From positions 1 through 5,934 of the forward strand of contig CBDURC010000193.1 in assembly GCA_965369635.1 (NCBI GenBank): 5,934 nt of DNA, written 5' to 3'. The notes under the pieces are model-generated. The model had not been told where the DNA came from and did not search any database. It worked only from the letters and a program-made list of their open reading frames with translations. Position 1 is the first letter of the stretch; each line of letters opens with the position of its first letter. This document shows, in pieces, positions 5,077-5,934 of this stretch. The stretch is from UBA3071 sp965369635 (GTDB lineage Bacteria; Chloroflexota; Anaerolineae; UBA3071). The position numbers and the translations under genes are program-made.

Positions 5077-5910
5077 CTATCCACTCCGCTTCAGCTTGCC
5101 CGTGCGCTTGGCGTAGCGCTCGGCTGCCTGGAAGATGTACACGCCCAAGGGGATGAAGATGACCCCCATGAGTAACAGCGGCCAGATGTAGCGCAGCATG
5201 GCCGCGGTGCTCGCTCCCTCCAAGATGCCGGCCCGCATCCCTTCCAGTACGTAGGTGGCAGGTGACAAGCCGGCCGCCGGCTGCAGCCAGCGCGGCAGCA
5301 CCGACACAGGGTAGTAGACACCCGATACCAGCAACACCAGTGCCTGGATGACGTGCGTCATCTGTGCGCCCCGCTCAGGGTAGAGCAGCGGCAGCACGGC
5401 GGCGATCACGCCCAATCCGATGAAGGAGAGGCTGCCGGCCAGCAGCACTAGCCCGCTGCCCAGCATGTTGGCCTGGCTCAGGTCCAGCCTGAAGAACAGG
5501 CTGACCACCAGCAGGATCACGCCGGTGTGCATCACGCCGTAGACCACGCAGAAGGCGGTCTGGCCCATCATGTGCGTGAAGCGAGTGACCGGGGCCATGA
5601 AGGTGTACTCGATGGTGCCCTCCCAGCGCTCCCAGGAGATGGCCTCGCTGATGTTGTGGAAGACCACGGACAGATAGTGCCACACCAGCGTGCCCACCAG
5701 CAGGTAGAGGATCATTGTGTCAATCTCTGCCTGGCTCATGGCGCGGCCGGTGATGGCCCCCGAGGCCTTGCCGATGAATGTGATGGACAGGGCATTGACC
5801 ATGGAGTAGACCAACCATACCACCTCCCAGCCCCAGTACCGCTTGACCAGGTTGAAGTTGCGTTCCACGAACGCGTATGATGCCTTGATTTCATGTATGA
5901 TCTGTGCCAT
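5077..5910 (-). CDS. ABC-2 type exporter, permease protein
   Basis: This complete 277-residue integral membrane protein has six hydrophobic segments at about 31-47, 66-84, 118-140, 150-177, 184-205 and 241-262, the usual ABC-2 membrane topology. Between the second and third lies ISWERWEGTIEYTFMAPVTR (91-110), the amphipathic coupling region that contacts the ATPase. The GVYYPVSVLPRWLQ segment (197-210), followed by LSPATYVLEGMR, is the conserved pre-helix motif of the family. The short basic C-terminus (KRTGKLKRSG) should be cytoplasmic. It would form the export channel; the substrate is unknown (drug, lipid or polysaccharide export are common for the family). ATG at 5910 has GGAG at 5921-5918 (7-nt gap). 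Its stop is only 23 bp from the end of the convergent toxin frame. The ATPase at 2509-3354 is a candidate partner, but it is not adjacent as is usual; another may lie past the right edge. Confidence 0.92.
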   Translation of the reverse strand: MAQIIHEIKASYAFVERNFNLVKRYWGWEVVWLVYSMVNALSITFIGKASGAITGRAMSQAEIDTMILYLLVGTLVWHYLSVVFHNISEAISWERWEGTIEYTFMAPVTRFTHMMGQTAFCVVYGVMHTGVILLVVSLFFRLDLSQANMLGSGLVLLAGSLSFIGLGVIAAVLPLLYPERGAQMTHVIQALVLLVSGVYYPVSVLPRWLQPAAGLSPATYVLEGMRAGILEGASTAAMLRYIWPLLLMGVIFIPLGVYIFQAAERYAKRTGKLKRSG

Positions 5911-5934
5911 AGGATTGCTCCGATCAGGGTTCTT

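Noticed and set aside
1..5934. CRISPR array, tRNA/rRNA genes, transposase or insertion-sequence ends
   Set aside because: The only tandem repeats are in-frame coding repeats without unique spacers, and no cloverleaf, rRNA-like segment, transposase domain or flanking terminal repeat was seen.

Overview
This 5.9 kb window is GC-rich bacterial chromosome. It reads as a mostly leftward (minus-strand) housekeeping and transport region, with one small rightward accessory module in the middle. Three things suggest a Chloroflexota (Anaerolineae-like) or similar deep-branching bacterium: a four-domain S1 protein with long acidic low-complexity ends, the style of the ABC-2 exporter proteins, and an AbrB-type antitoxin with a WYWTPEWQ-like segment paired with a RelE-like toxin. 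This assignment is inferred from protein style, not from a marker gene, and is held loosely.

Layout from left to right. Positions 1-1787 (minus) hold a ribosomal protein S1-like gene with four S1 domains, a pentapeptide-repeat acidic N-terminus and a very long Glu/Ala/Pro tail that runs off the left edge. Positions 1788-2018 are its promoter and leader: a TTGCCT-17-TATAAT promoter and a roughly 115-nt 5' UTR. Positions 2019-2399 (minus) are a complete RidA enamine/imine deaminase with its own strong promoter (TTGACA-17-TAGAAT). That promoter partly overlaps a long GC-rich inverted repeat, which probably serves as the terminator of the gene before it. Positions 2509-3354 (minus) are the ATPase of an ABC-2 exporter. 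Positions 3413-4390 (minus) are a tandem-GNAT acetyltransferase, 58 bp upstream of the ATPase and probably cotranscribed with it. Positions 4490-5053 (plus) are a type II toxin-antitoxin pair with its own promoter and a candidate autoregulatory operator. The antitoxin is intact, but the toxin reading frame is broken by a -1 frame change near 4899. Positions 5077-5910 (minus) are an ABC-2 permease, complete, with its start close to the right edge.

How the parts may work together. The permease (right) and the ATPase (left) are the two halves expected of one ABC-2 exporter, but they are separated by the acetyltransferase and the opposite-strand toxin-antitoxin module. Either the module inserted into an exporter locus, or the permease pairs with another ATPase beyond the right edge. 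RidA and S1 look like independently transcribed housekeeping genes. I see no RNA genes, CRISPR array, transposase or phage genes. The most unusual items are the frameshifted toxin, the long palindrome at the ridA promoter, and the repeat-built acidic ends of the S1 protein.
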